Below are positions 19,201 through 25,708 of a stretch of 64,000 bases of DNA, one piece after another; position 1 is the first letter of the stretch; each line of letters starts with the position of its first letter. Location: positions 1,302,001 through 1,366,000 of the forward strand of contig NZ_CP169056.1 of the NCBI RefSeq assembly GCF_041890415.1, given 5' to 3'. A program made the position numbers and the translations under genes. Source of the stretch: Pseudoxanthomonas koreensis_A (lineage in GTDB: Bacteria > Pseudomonadota > Gammaproteobacteria > Xanthomonadales > Xanthomonadaceae). The notes beneath the pieces are model-generated. The model ran no database searches. It saw nothing but the letters and a program-made list of their open reading frames with translations, and had not been told where the DNA came from.

Positions 19201-19275
19201 CGCCGCGGCACCGCCAACGTGGTGCGCCGTGCCCGTGGCATTCCTGCCGCGCGCGAGCCGGCACCGGCTGCCTGA
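16207..19275 (+). CDS. RND efflux pump, inner-membrane permease (second, atypical relay)
   Basis: 1022 residues with the full RND fold. The proton-relay residues differ from AcrB: TM4 reads LVDNAVVV (D398 kept, second Asp replaced by N399), and the TM10 lysine is replaced by asparagine (N905 in VVVNNGIV). Such pumps often pair with a canonical partner, as with MdtB/MdtC, so this may be the less active or regulatory half of a hetero-trimer with the preceding gene. The ATG at 16207 follows a GAGG-like site and gives the usual MSITELSIRRPV start. The operon ends here, converging on the P450 gene. Confidence 0.92.
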   Translation: MSITELSIRRPVTTIMLFVSMVAIGLIASFRLPLEAEPEATIPFFFVWLPYAGSTPEEVERNLLRPVEEAIATMPGIKSMNSRANAEGAQIQVEFSDWSRDIAVAASEARERIDAVRDQLPDDFRRYYVQRWTTSDREAISLRLSSDDDLTARADLIERSMKQRLERLPGVARVEVEGVANREVLVALDKDRLSAHGIALNDLVERLQAANFSVSAGQITEAGRRLRVQPRGELQQLQTLRDLPVNRTGTRLSDIATVALQPQRMSYVRQMEGKPSVGVDIYKERAANLVDLSRAVRAELAELERDPAMRGIEIEVTDDQGQAVTGSLLALAEAGGIGLVLSIMVLYAFLRHWPSTLMVTLAIPICFIMTLGFMYFAGISLNIISMMGLLLAVGMLVDNAVVVVESIYQEREKFPDRPSLASIIGTRHVAIALSAGTLCHCVVFLPMMFGEKNIVTVYLSQLAVTISVSLLASWLVAVSLIPMLSARMKTPPAVKSPMITRLQDRYARALRWTLGHRGWSVAGIVLISLVSLVPMAHTKGGGDDSDPSQINIFYQWHGAYSKDEMGKEVARVEAFVNANRERFHVERVYSRYAEQGWSQTRLFLDIKDREQSRQIAEEVRKGLPQSARAKIGIGWPGSMGNDGDGIRFSLIGDSSHTLQELADDVVPLLSRDPALRDVRVDTGDANTELSVRVDRERAAAYGFNAQQVAQFVGMALRGASLRDFHQDGVEIPVNVRFAGSDDYGIEDLSTFMVRAGNGVEVPLLAMVDVDIDPVATSIQRLNRQTMLRVEAGVAPDVPVDQARKAIEANLERVQFPPGYGYTFDGGSFNINFDGMDQMLRSIVIALVLMLVIMAAVFESMLFPAAIMSCVLFSIFGVYWLFWITGTEMNIMAVIGILVLMGVVVNNGIVMIEHINNLRRRGMPRMEALVEGSRERLRPIMMTMGTAILAMIPIGLHTDTVQGMPTYYPMARAIAGGLAFSTVVSLLFLPTIYAILDDLRRGTANVVRRARGIPAAREPAPAA

Positions 19276-19305
19276 GTGCAGCTTGCGCGGTCGCGGCGCC
19301 GGGCA

Positions 19306-20475
19306 TCAGCTCCCGGCAGCGGGCCGCAGCAGCAACTCGACCTGCCGGTGGCCGCCGGCCGGGTACACCGCCGGCGTCGGCCGGCTGCCGGCCGGTTCGA
19401 TGGAGGCGGTTGCAGCCAGCAGGGCAGCGATCACGGCCTCCAGTTCCAGCCGTGCCAGCGCGGCACCGGGGCAGGCGTGGATGCCGGCGCCGTACAGCAG
19501 GTTGAGGGCAGGGTCACGGTCCAGGCGGCACTCGTCCGGGTCACCGAACACCGCTTCGTCGCGGTTGGCCGCGGCCCAGACCAGGGTCAACCGCTCACCG
19601 GCGGCGATGTGCCGGCCGCCCAGGGTGACATCACGCGTGGGCACCCGGCGGTTGCATGTCAGTGGTGCATGGATGCGCAGGATTTCGTCATTGGCCGCAC
19701 GCAGCAGGGTCGGCTTGCGGCGCAAGCGTGACTGCAACGCCGGGTGCGCGGCCAGGTACCAGGCGATGATGCCGACGCTGGAGGCGATGCTGCCCAGCTC
19801 GCCCACGGTCCAGTTGCGCAGGATGCTGACGATCTCCTCCTCGGCCAGCGGGCGCCCATGGATGGTTTCGCGCAGCAGCGCGGTGGTGATGTCGTCCGGC
19901 GCCGCATTGCCCGCGTCGCGGCGTTCCTGCAGCAGGTGGCGGATGGTGCTGTCGAAGCCGGTGGCCACGGCTGCCAGTGCGCGCGGATCAGCGGACAGCG
20001 TGGCTGCATTGCGCGCCTGCACCCATTGCAGCAGCGGTTGGTGCAGGGCCTGCGGCCAGCCCATGAACGCGCATTGCACCTGCACGGCGAACGGGTGGGC
20101 CAGCGCGGACATCAGTTCCACCGGTGCCTGCTGCGGCAATGCACCGACCAGGGCCGCCGCGATTTCCCGGCAGGCCGGCGCGAATGCCGCCACCCGCGCG
20201 CCGTCGAAGTAGGGCTCGATCATCCGCCGCCAGGCGGTGTGCTCGGGCGGATCCATGCCGTTGGGCACCGACAGGTGGCGCGAGGCCGCATTGCCGTAGG
20301 TGTGATGGTCGAGCACGATGCCCATCACGTCGGCATGGCGGAACACCGAGTGATGCAGGTAGTCGCTGTGCGCCACCGGGCAGGTGCGGCGCATGTGGTC
20401 GTAGGCGGCGATCGGGTCGGCCAAGACCTGTGATGCGCGCGGATCCCAGTCGGCAGGGCGGGAAGGGGCAGACAT
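19306..20475 (-). CDS. Cytochrome P450, last gene of the ebo-like operon
   Basis: 389 residues. The ExxR motif is EILR at about 264-267, and the haem-binding loop is YGAGIHACPG with the thiolate cysteine at about 335. The I-helix region reads WTVGELGSIASS, so the usual acid-Thr pair of the oxygen-activating groove is not in its classic form. No membrane anchor is present, so it is a soluble bacterial P450 that needs a separate redox partner. It starts 11 bases after the stop of the UbiA-like gene. It probably hydroxylates or desaturates the product of the upstream enzymes; the substrate is unknown. Confidence 0.9.
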   Translation of the reverse strand: MSAPSRPADWDPRASQVLADPIAAYDHMRRTCPVAHSDYLHHSVFRHADVMGIVLDHHTYGNAASRHLSVPNGMDPPEHTAWRRMIEPYFDGARVAAFAPACREIAAALVGALPQQAPVELMSALAHPFAVQVQCAFMGWPQALHQPLLQWVQARNAATLSADPRALAAVATGFDSTIRHLLQERRDAGNAAPDDITTALLRETIHGRPLAEEEIVSILRNWTVGELGSIASSVGIIAWYLAAHPALQSRLRRKPTLLRAANDEILRIHAPLTCNRRVPTRDVTLGGRHIAAGERLTLVWAAANRDEAVFGDPDECRLDRDPALNLLYGAGIHACPGAALARLELEAVIAALLAATASIEPAGSRPTPAVYPAGGHRQVELLLRPAAGS

Positions 20476-20486
20476 GCAGGCGGACC

Positions 20487-21383
20487 TCAACGCAGCAGAA
20501 CGAAAGCGGTGACCAGCGCCAGCATCACCAGCGGATACAGGCTGGCCAGGTCGAACAGGCGCGCGGCGCGACGCCCTTCATGCGACAGGAACAGGCGCAC
20601 TCCCGGCAGCACCAGCAGCAGCATCCCGGCCGTCACGCTGGCCACCTGCCAGGGCCAGCCCAGCGCCAGCGGCGACACCTGCGGCAACAGTGCGCCCACC
20701 GCCACGCACAGCACCAGGCTGGCCAGCACCAGCGCGCCGGCCACGCGCGTGCCGTACACCAGCGGGATGGTGCGGGCACCGACCCGGCGGTCCTCCTCGA
20801 TGTCGTTCCAGTCGGCCGGGATGTTCTGGCCGCCGATTTCCCACAGCACCAGCCAGGCCACCATCAATGCCAGGTGCGGCAGGTGCGGATCGGGCACCAC
20901 CACGTACACCGCCGCCACCGGTCCGGCGGACTTCACCAGGCCGCTGACCAGGGTGCGCCAGCACGACACCTTCAGCAGCAGGCAGTACGCGGCCTCCAGT
21001 ACCGCCGCGGCCAGCACCACGATCACCAGCGGCGGGTTGAGCAGCCACGCGCCGGCCAGCGCCAGTGCATACCAGAACGCGAACCAGGCGATGCCGCTGC
21101 GCAGGCTCAGCAGGTTGCGCGCCACCGGGTAGCGCAGTGCCGAGGCCTCGACCGAGTAGCCGGCGTTGGGGCCGGCGGCGGCGAACTTCTCGCGGTCGGC
21201 CTTCACGCCCACAAGGTCGTTCAGCGCATAGATGGCGGTGTAGCCGGCCACCGCCGTGGCCAGCGCCAGCACCAGTACTTTCCATTCGGGGAAGCCGCCC
21301 AGCCACAGCAGGGCCGCGAAGCCGGGCATGGCCACGTCCAGCAGGCCATGGGTGGAGCGGGACAGGGCAAGGAAGGTTTTCAT
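20487..21383 (-). CDS. eboC: UbiA-like prenyltransferase (EboC-like)
   Basis: 298 residues, almost entirely membrane helices (about nine). Both UbiA metal-binding loops are present: N55-D56 with D63 in NDLVGVKAD, and D191, D194 and D198 in DWNDIEEDRRVGARTIP. UbiA enzymes attach isoprenoid chains to acceptor molecules in the inner membrane. The combination with a DHQ-synthase-like enzyme and a TIM-barrel protein points to EboC of the ebo (metabolite traffic) clusters. Its ATG overlaps the stop of the methyltransferase by four bases (ATGA). Assignment to EboC rather than another UbiA group rests on context. Confidence 0.78.
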   Translation of the reverse strand: MKTFLALSRSTHGLLDVAMPGFAALLWLGGFPEWKVLVLALATAVAGYTAIYALNDLVGVKADREKFAAAGPNAGYSVEASALRYPVARNLLSLRSGIAWFAFWYALALAGAWLLNPPLVIVVLAAAVLEAAYCLLLKVSCWRTLVSGLVKSAGPVAAVYVVVPDPHLPHLALMVAWLVLWEIGGQNIPADWNDIEEDRRVGARTIPLVYGTRVAGALVLASLVLCVAVGALLPQVSPLALGWPWQVASVTAGMLLLVLPGVRLFLSHEGRRAARLFDLASLYPLVMLALVTAFVLLR

Positions 21384-22102
21384 CGCGCCACCGCCGGCCT
21401 GATGAAGTGGGCGATGTAGTTCACATCCTCGCGGTCATGGGCGATGCGCCAGCGGCGATTGAACGGGTTGTACATGAGGCTTGAGCTGCGCACGAACTGC
21501 AGGCCGCTGTGCCTGGCCCAGCCGCGCATCTGCAGCGGATGGATCAGCCGGTCGTAGCGGTGGGTGCCGTGCGGCAGGATGCGCAACACGTACTCGGCGC
21601 CGACGATGGCAAACAGCCACGCCTTGAAGGTGCGGTTGATGGTGGAAAAGAACACGTGGCCACCGGGCCGTACCAAGCGCGCGCAGGCATCGATCACCGC
21701 CGCCGGGTCGGGGACGTGTTCGAGCATCTCCAGGCAGGTCACCGCATCAAAGCGACCCGGCTCGCACGCGGCCAGTTCCTCGGCGGTCTGGATGCGGTAG
21801 TCGATGTCCAGGCCCTGCCCGAGCGCATGCCGGCGCGCGACTTCCAGGGACTGGGTGGACTGGTCGATGCCAACGGCCTGCATGCCGGCGCGGGCCAGCG
21901 CCTCGGCCAGGATGCCGCCGCCGCAGCCCACGTCCACCACCCTGGGCCGCGCGATCGCCGCCAGCGGTTCCATCACGAACGCGCTGCGCAGCGGGTTGAT
22001 GGCGTGCAGCATGCCCATCTTCCCGGCCGGGTCCCACCACAGTTGCGAGACCCGGTCGAACCTGGCGACCTCGTCCTCATCCACATTGCAGTGCTGGTTC
22101 AT
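21380..22102 (-). CDS. UbiG-like SAM-dependent O-methyltransferase
   Basis: 240 residues. The sequence runs parallel to UbiG: an N-terminal NVDEDEVARFDRVSQLWWDP, SAM motif I VVDVGCGGG at 55-63, CLEMLEHVPDP, FFSTINR and the UbiG-specific GAEYVLRILPHGTH. UbiG methylates catechol-type hydroxyls of ubiquinone precursors. Its place among a sugar-phosphate cyclase, a UbiA protein and a P450 suggests a paralogue recruited to another prenylated ring compound, although I cannot exclude that it is the housekeeping copy. The start at 22102 lies inside the end of the cyclase gene (26-base overlap). Confidence 0.85.
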   Translation of the reverse strand: MNQHCNVDEDEVARFDRVSQLWWDPAGKMGMLHAINPLRSAFVMEPLAAIARPRVVDVGCGGGILAEALARAGMQAVGIDQSTQSLEVARRHALGQGLDIDYRIQTAEELAACEPGRFDAVTCLEMLEHVPDPAAVIDACARLVRPGGHVFFSTINRTFKAWLFAIVGAEYVLRILPHGTHRYDRLIHPLQMRGWARHSGLQFVRSSSLMYNPFNRRWRIAHDREDVNYIAHFIRPAVAR

Positions 22103-23219
22103 GCGCTCCGGTCCGGTCTCGGGTGATGGCGATGGCGGCGTCCAGTTCGCGCCGGGTGATGTCATTGAGGAACACGCAGCCACCCAGCCCGCGCGGCATC
22201 GGCACCCGCTGCAGGCCGTTGCGGTGTTCGGTACGGTCCAGCAGCGACTGCCACATCAGCGCGCCGTCCAGCAGCGCGGTGTCCGGCGCCAGGTCCAGTG
22301 CCTGGACCAGCGCATGCACGCGGCCGACTTCGCCGTCGTCCAGCAGTCCGCGCGCGGCGGCAATCGCCAGCGAGACCAGGATGTCCAGCAGCACCGCTTC
22401 GCCATGCAGCAGCCGTTCGCCATGGCGGGTTTCAAGGCCGTAGCTGAAGGTGTGGCCGAAATCGACCCTGCGCTCCAGGTTGTCCTCGAACAGGTTCGGC
22501 TCCAGTTCCTCCAGCATCGCGCCGATGGCACGGTCCAGCAGCACGCTGCCGGCCGGGTCCTGGAACCGCGCCGCGGTGCTGTGCGCGCCGTGCCGTTCAA
22601 GCAGGCGCAGCAGTTCCAGATCCTTGATCACCGCCAGCTTGACGATCTCGCACACCCCGTTGCGCAGGTGGCGGCGGGGCAGGGTGGCCAGCAGGGAGCG
22701 GTCCAGCAGCACCCGCAACGGCGGCTCGAAGCTACCCAGGCGGTTCTTGCGGCCATGCGCGTTGATCCCGGTCTTGATCCCCACGGCCGCGTCCACGTAG
22801 CCCATCAGCGTGGTGGGCACCTTCAGGTGCGGCACGCCGCGGCGGTAGCTGGAGGCGACAAAGCCGACCAGATCGGTCAGTACCCCGCCACCGATGGCGA
22901 TGATCGGTTCGTCGCGGCGGTGGATGGGGAAGGCGTCCAGCTCGCGCACCAGCTCCAGGAACATGTCCACCGACTTGTGCTGCTCGCCGCCGGCGACCAC
23001 CACGATCCGTGCATCCACGTCGCGCTGCGCGAAGTAGGTGCCGATGCGCGCGCCGCAGTGGCGTGCCACGTTGGCGTCCACCACCACGAAGCGGCGCCCG
23101 CCATGCGTGCGGCCGCCGGCCAGCAGCGCCGGATCGGCCGGGTCGAATACATCGGCCACGGTGAGGATGTCGTAGGCCACCGGGCGCGTGGCGCGCACCT
23201 GCCAGCGGCTGGCGCTCAT
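22077..23219 (-). CDS. eboD: Sugar-phosphate cyclase of the 3-dehydroquinate synthase superfamily (EboD-like)
   Basis: 380 residues. NAD-binding GGGVLTDLVGF is at 110-120 and the zinc ligands are E191 (VCEIVKL), H256 (FGHTFSYGLE) and H272 (LLHGEAV). The active-site segment KTGINAHGRKNRLGSFEPP at 149-167 resembles sedoheptulose-7-phosphate cyclases such as 2-epi-5-epi-valiolone synthase more than AroB, where GGKTAID...GKNLIG is usual. It probably closes a C7 sugar phosphate to a cyclitol, or acts as EboD in an ebo-type pathway. Its ATG overlaps the LuxS-like stop (ATGA). A housekeeping aroB is not expected in this setting. Confidence 0.82.
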   Translation of the reverse strand: MSASRWQVRATRPVAYDILTVADVFDPADPALLAGGRTHGGRRFVVVDANVARHCGARIGTYFAQRDVDARIVVVAGGEQHKSVDMFLELVRELDAFPIHRRDEPIIAIGGGVLTDLVGFVASSYRRGVPHLKVPTTLMGYVDAAVGIKTGINAHGRKNRLGSFEPPLRVLLDRSLLATLPRRHLRNGVCEIVKLAVIKDLELLRLLERHGAHSTAARFQDPAGSVLLDRAIGAMLEELEPNLFEDNLERRVDFGHTFSYGLETRHGERLLHGEAVLLDILVSLAIAAARGLLDDGEVGRVHALVQALDLAPDTALLDGALMWQSLLDRTEHRNGLQRVPMPRGLGGCVFLNDITRRELDAAIAITRDRTGAHEPALQCG

Positions 23220-23698
23220 GCCGCCTCCAGCCAGTGCGCACGCGCGGCGAGGATCTCGCGCGCCACCGCCTGCGCCTGTTCCACGCTGTGGTTGCGGTAG
23301 TGCCCGCACTGGGCGATGTCGGCATAGGGCACGGCCGTGGCCGCGGCCACGCCGGTCAGCACGGCCTCCAGCGCGGCGCACAGCCGTTGTGCCCGGCCCT
23401 CGTCGAGGAAGGTGAGGTAGAAGCCGGTCTGGCAGCCCATCAGGCCGACGCCGACGAAATTTCCCGGCAGCTCGCGCTGCAGCCCTTCCAGCAGGAAGTG
23501 CTCCAGCGAGTGCAGCGCGGTATCGCACAGGAAGGCGCCGGCATTGGGACGGCGCACGCGCAGGTCCACGCAGAACAGCGCGCCGTCGCGTCCGGCCTGC
23601 CGCGCCGAGCGCAGCTTGAGCGTGGGCGCCTTGAGCGTGCGGTGGTCCAGCTCGCCCACCGTGGCCGGGTCCCAGCCCAGGGCAACGACGTCGATCAT
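23216..23698 (-). CDS. LuxS-like S-ribosylhomocysteine lyase
   Basis: 160 residues, the usual LuxS length. Every hallmark is present: LDHRTLKAPTLKL at 17-29, the DLRxxxPN strand at 45-52, the zinc motif HSLEH (H63, H67, with E66), the catalytic cysteine C89 in MGCQTGFY and the third zinc ligand C131 in QCGHYRNHS. LuxS splits S-ribosylhomocysteine into homocysteine and DPD, the AI-2 precursor. Xanthomonads are generally thought to recycle SAH by SahH instead, so a LuxS homologue inside a biosynthetic operon is odd. It overlaps both neighbours by ATGA. Sequence is rather diverged, so substrate change is possible. Confidence 0.85.
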   Translation of the reverse strand: MIDVVALGWDPATVGELDHRTLKAPTLKLRSARQAGRDGALFCVDLRVRRPNAGAFLCDTALHSLEHFLLEGLQRELPGNFVGVGLMGCQTGFYLTFLDEGRAQRLCAALEAVLTGVAAATAVPYADIAQCGHYRNHSVEQAQAVAREILAARAHWLEAA

Positions 23699-24948
23699 GC
23701 CCGCGCCCCCGCCAGCACCGCAGCCAGGTGGCGATGGCTGTGATAGAGCGCCTGCCGCCACGAGGCCACATGGTGGTACAGCTCCACCGTGGCGTAGCCG
23801 GAGAAGCCGTTGTCGGCCAGGGTGCGGAAGCTGGACGCGAAATCGAGCACGCCCTCGCCGGGGATCTCGTGGAAATGGGCCAGGCCGGTGAGGGTGTTGG
23901 CCAGGCGACGCTCCACCAGCGGCAGGCAGGTGGCGCCGCGCAGGTAGGCAAGGATCGGCAGGGCGCGCTCCAGCACGTCGAACGCCAGCCCGGGCACCGA
24001 GATCAGGTAGGTGAAGATCTCGTCGTCCAGTGCCGAACTGCCGGCATGCAGGTTGCCGTAGTCCACATGCACCGGCGCCTGGTCCACCCCGGCCCGGGCC
24101 AGCAGCGCGTCGATGCGGCGCCTGCGTGCCGCATCCGGTGGCGTGTCGGCCACGTGCAGCGGGTGGCGCCGGTCCACCAGCAGGAAGCCGGCGTCGTCGG
24201 GGAAATACACCAGCACGCTGGCGAAATCCAGGTCGAACACCAGATCCGCTGCATCGCTGGCGATCTTCAGGTTGTAGCCGGCCGGGGCGTCGGACACGTG
24301 TAGGTAACGGGTGAGGGGAGCGGCCCTTGCCAGCGCACCGGCGATGTCGTGCTCGGAGCACCATGCATGGCACAGGTCCACGTGCAGCCTGAACTTCGGC
24401 GAGCCGACCGCCTCCACCAGCGCCAGCCCCTGGTCGATGGTTTCGATGAACATGCCCGGTTCCGGCTCGACCAGCAGGGTGATGTCCTCGCCCTGGCCGA
24501 TCTCCGCCAGGCACTGCTGGATGCTGTCGGCCAGCACCTCGCCCGGATCGACCCCCGGGTGGCGCACGTGCTCGTCGCGGATGAAGCCGCTGCCGAAGCT
24601 GACCAGCGGCACACCCAGCGCCCGGGCGGTACGCACGCCGCGGCGCACCAGGTCGATGCGGCGCTTGCGCCCGGCCAGGTCCAGCGACATCAGCGAGGGT
24701 TCGTGCGGACGCTGCGGATCGAAGAAGTGCGATGCGGTGGCCATGCACGCCGGCTTGACCCGCAACCGCTGCAACTGCCGGCGCACCTGCGCCAGCGCGT
24801 CGTCATCCAGTTCAAAGGGGTTGAACTGGCGGCGATGGAACGACAGCTCCACTCCGTCGTAGCCGGCCTCGTCCACCGCTGCCAGTGCATCGGCGAAGGA
24901 CAGGTCGGTCAGGCCGAAGGTGCTGTAACTGAGCTGGATCGGGCCCAT
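23695..24948 (-). CDS. Xylose-isomerase-like TIM-barrel protein (EboE-like), first gene of operon
   Basis: 417 residues of the sugar phosphate isomerase/epimerase family. Likely metal ligands are E161 (LVEPEPG), D191 and H194 (HVDLCH), H217 (LHVSD) and E389 (VELYHH). Between the HVSD strand (217-220) and the matching HFHEIPGEG block (358-366) there is an insert of about 130 residues not seen in ordinary members. EboE of ebo clusters belongs to this superfamily, so this is a reasonable but unproven match. It is the first gene of the operon; no clear ribosome binding site precedes the ATG, and the roughly 300 bases upstream contain no other gene. Confidence 0.75.
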   Translation of the reverse strand: MGPIQLSYSTFGLTDLSFADALAAVDEAGYDGVELSFHRRQFNPFELDDDALAQVRRQLQRLRVKPACMATASHFFDPQRPHEPSLMSLDLAGRKRRIDLVRRGVRTARALGVPLVSFGSGFIRDEHVRHPGVDPGEVLADSIQQCLAEIGQGEDITLLVEPEPGMFIETIDQGLALVEAVGSPKFRLHVDLCHAWCSEHDIAGALARAAPLTRYLHVSDAPAGYNLKIASDAADLVFDLDFASVLVYFPDDAGFLLVDRRHPLHVADTPPDAARRRRIDALLARAGVDQAPVHVDYGNLHAGSSALDDEIFTYLISVPGLAFDVLERALPILAYLRGATCLPLVERRLANTLTGLAHFHEIPGEGVLDFASSFRTLADNGFSGYATVELYHHVASWRQALYHSHRHLAAVLAGARA

Positions 24949-25247
24949 GGGCGGTCATCCGGGTCGCACATCCGCGCGCCGGCACGCATGGCCGGTGGGG
25001 AGGGAAGGGGGGAGGTCAGGGCGCCCGGCGCGTGCGCCGCGTCCGGACGAAGCAAGGCGTCAGAGCGCCACGCGCGATGGAGGCTTCTCCGCATCCACCC
25101 GGGCGCAGCGCCGGCCCGTTGCCGGATGCGTGGCCGTGGCCCGCCTTGCGCATCGCAGTGCCCGCGCCCGCTGCGCAGCGACCAGACCGTGGCAGGACCA
25201 TGCCGTTTCCATGGCGCGCAGTCTGTTCAACCCGCCGGCAGGTGTAA
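24949..25247. other. Non-coding upstream region of the ebo-like operon
   Basis: About 300 GC-rich bases without a supported gene. Short open frames on both strands have Arg/Pro/Ala-biased, non-protein-like composition. The promoter of the six-gene minus-strand operon should lie here, but I see no clear -35/-10 pair. Confidence 0.5.
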
Positions 25248-25261
25248 TTGACCTAGGTCAA
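25248..25261. promoter_or_regulatory. FNR/Anr-type palindrome TTGACCTAGGTCAA
   Basis: This is a perfect 14-bp palindrome fitting the FNR/Anr/Dnr consensus TTGAY-N4-RTCAA. It lies 300 bases upstream of the ebo-like operon and 175 bases before the next plus-strand ORF. That distance is large for direct promoter control of the operon, so its target is uncertain. The symmetry is exact, which is unlikely by chance in a given short intergenic region. Confidence 0.55.
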
Positions 25262-25285
25262 CTCATGGTGGCCTGTCCGGCCTCA

Positions 25286-25417
25286 GTACGATCGGGCCGG
25301 GCCGCGATGCCCGTGGCAACCTCTCCAACAACGGCGGCCTGTACCAGTTCGACCACGCACCGGCTGCGCAAGGCGCCGGGGACTGAGAGCTACCGTTACG
25401 ATGCCTGTCACTCTCCC
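25286..25417 (+). pseudogene. Frameshifted RHS/YD-repeat gene remnant
   Basis: Translation gives TIGPGRDARGNLSNNGGLYQ and then FDHA in one frame, broken at 25360. From 25361 the +1 frame continues RLRKAPGTESYRYDA. Joined across the break this reads as a YD-repeat block, with FDHA-(N)-RLRKAPGTESYRYDA matching the usual F/YDxxNRL...Y.YD spacing of RHS proteins. Changing the lone C at 25360 to a full Asn codon (two missing bases) restores the frame. Start codon and bulk of the gene are absent, so this is a decayed fragment, probably the core end of an RHS polymorphic-toxin gene. Confidence 0.55.
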
Positions 25418-25435
25418 TACGAGCCAGGGACCCTT

Positions 25436-25702
25436 ATGGTCAAGCGCAATGCGCCTGCTGTACGTGCGGCTGCAGTGGCCGCCTTCCTTAGCGGAGCTGC
25501 GATTGCAGCTGGGCCGCCGCCTGTTGCTCATCCCCAAGCTTGTGCAGCAACCTACTGCATCGAAGTAGTGCCTCAAGACCCGTATCTTCCTTACCAGATC
25601 GAAGTGCTGACCGATCTTGAGGATCACACTTCAGACTTGGTCGTAAGGCTGAGGCATGGGGGTGCTGTGGCATTCCGATCGAAGCCGGTCGAACGTCGAT
25701 AG
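25436..25702 (+). CDS. Small putative exported protein, function unknown
   Basis: 88 residues. The start (MVKRNAPAVRAAAVAAFLSG followed by AAIAAG) looks like a Sec signal peptide, after which two cysteines occur (ACAATYC). I do not recognise the rest. AGGGA lies five bases before the ATG. Codons are less GC-biased at third positions than in neighbours. The frame is continuous with the upstream RHS remnant (no stop between), so it may be either a separate gene or decayed RHS tip sequence. Confidence is low. Confidence 0.4.
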   Translation: MVKRNAPAVRAAAVAAFLSGAAIAAGPPPVAHPQACAATYCIEVVPQDPYLPYQIEVLTDLEDHTSDLVVRLRHGGAVAFRSKPVERR

Positions 25703-25708
25703 GCGGGT

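Noticed and set aside
20476..20490. Earlier TTG start for the P450
   Set aside because: The TTG overlaps the UbiA-like stop region and adds five residues without support; the ATG at 20475 gives a usual N-terminus.
25016..25201. 61-codon minus-strand frame upstream of the ebo-like operon
   Set aside because: Arg/Gly/Ala-rich composition, no ribosome binding site and no family resemblance.
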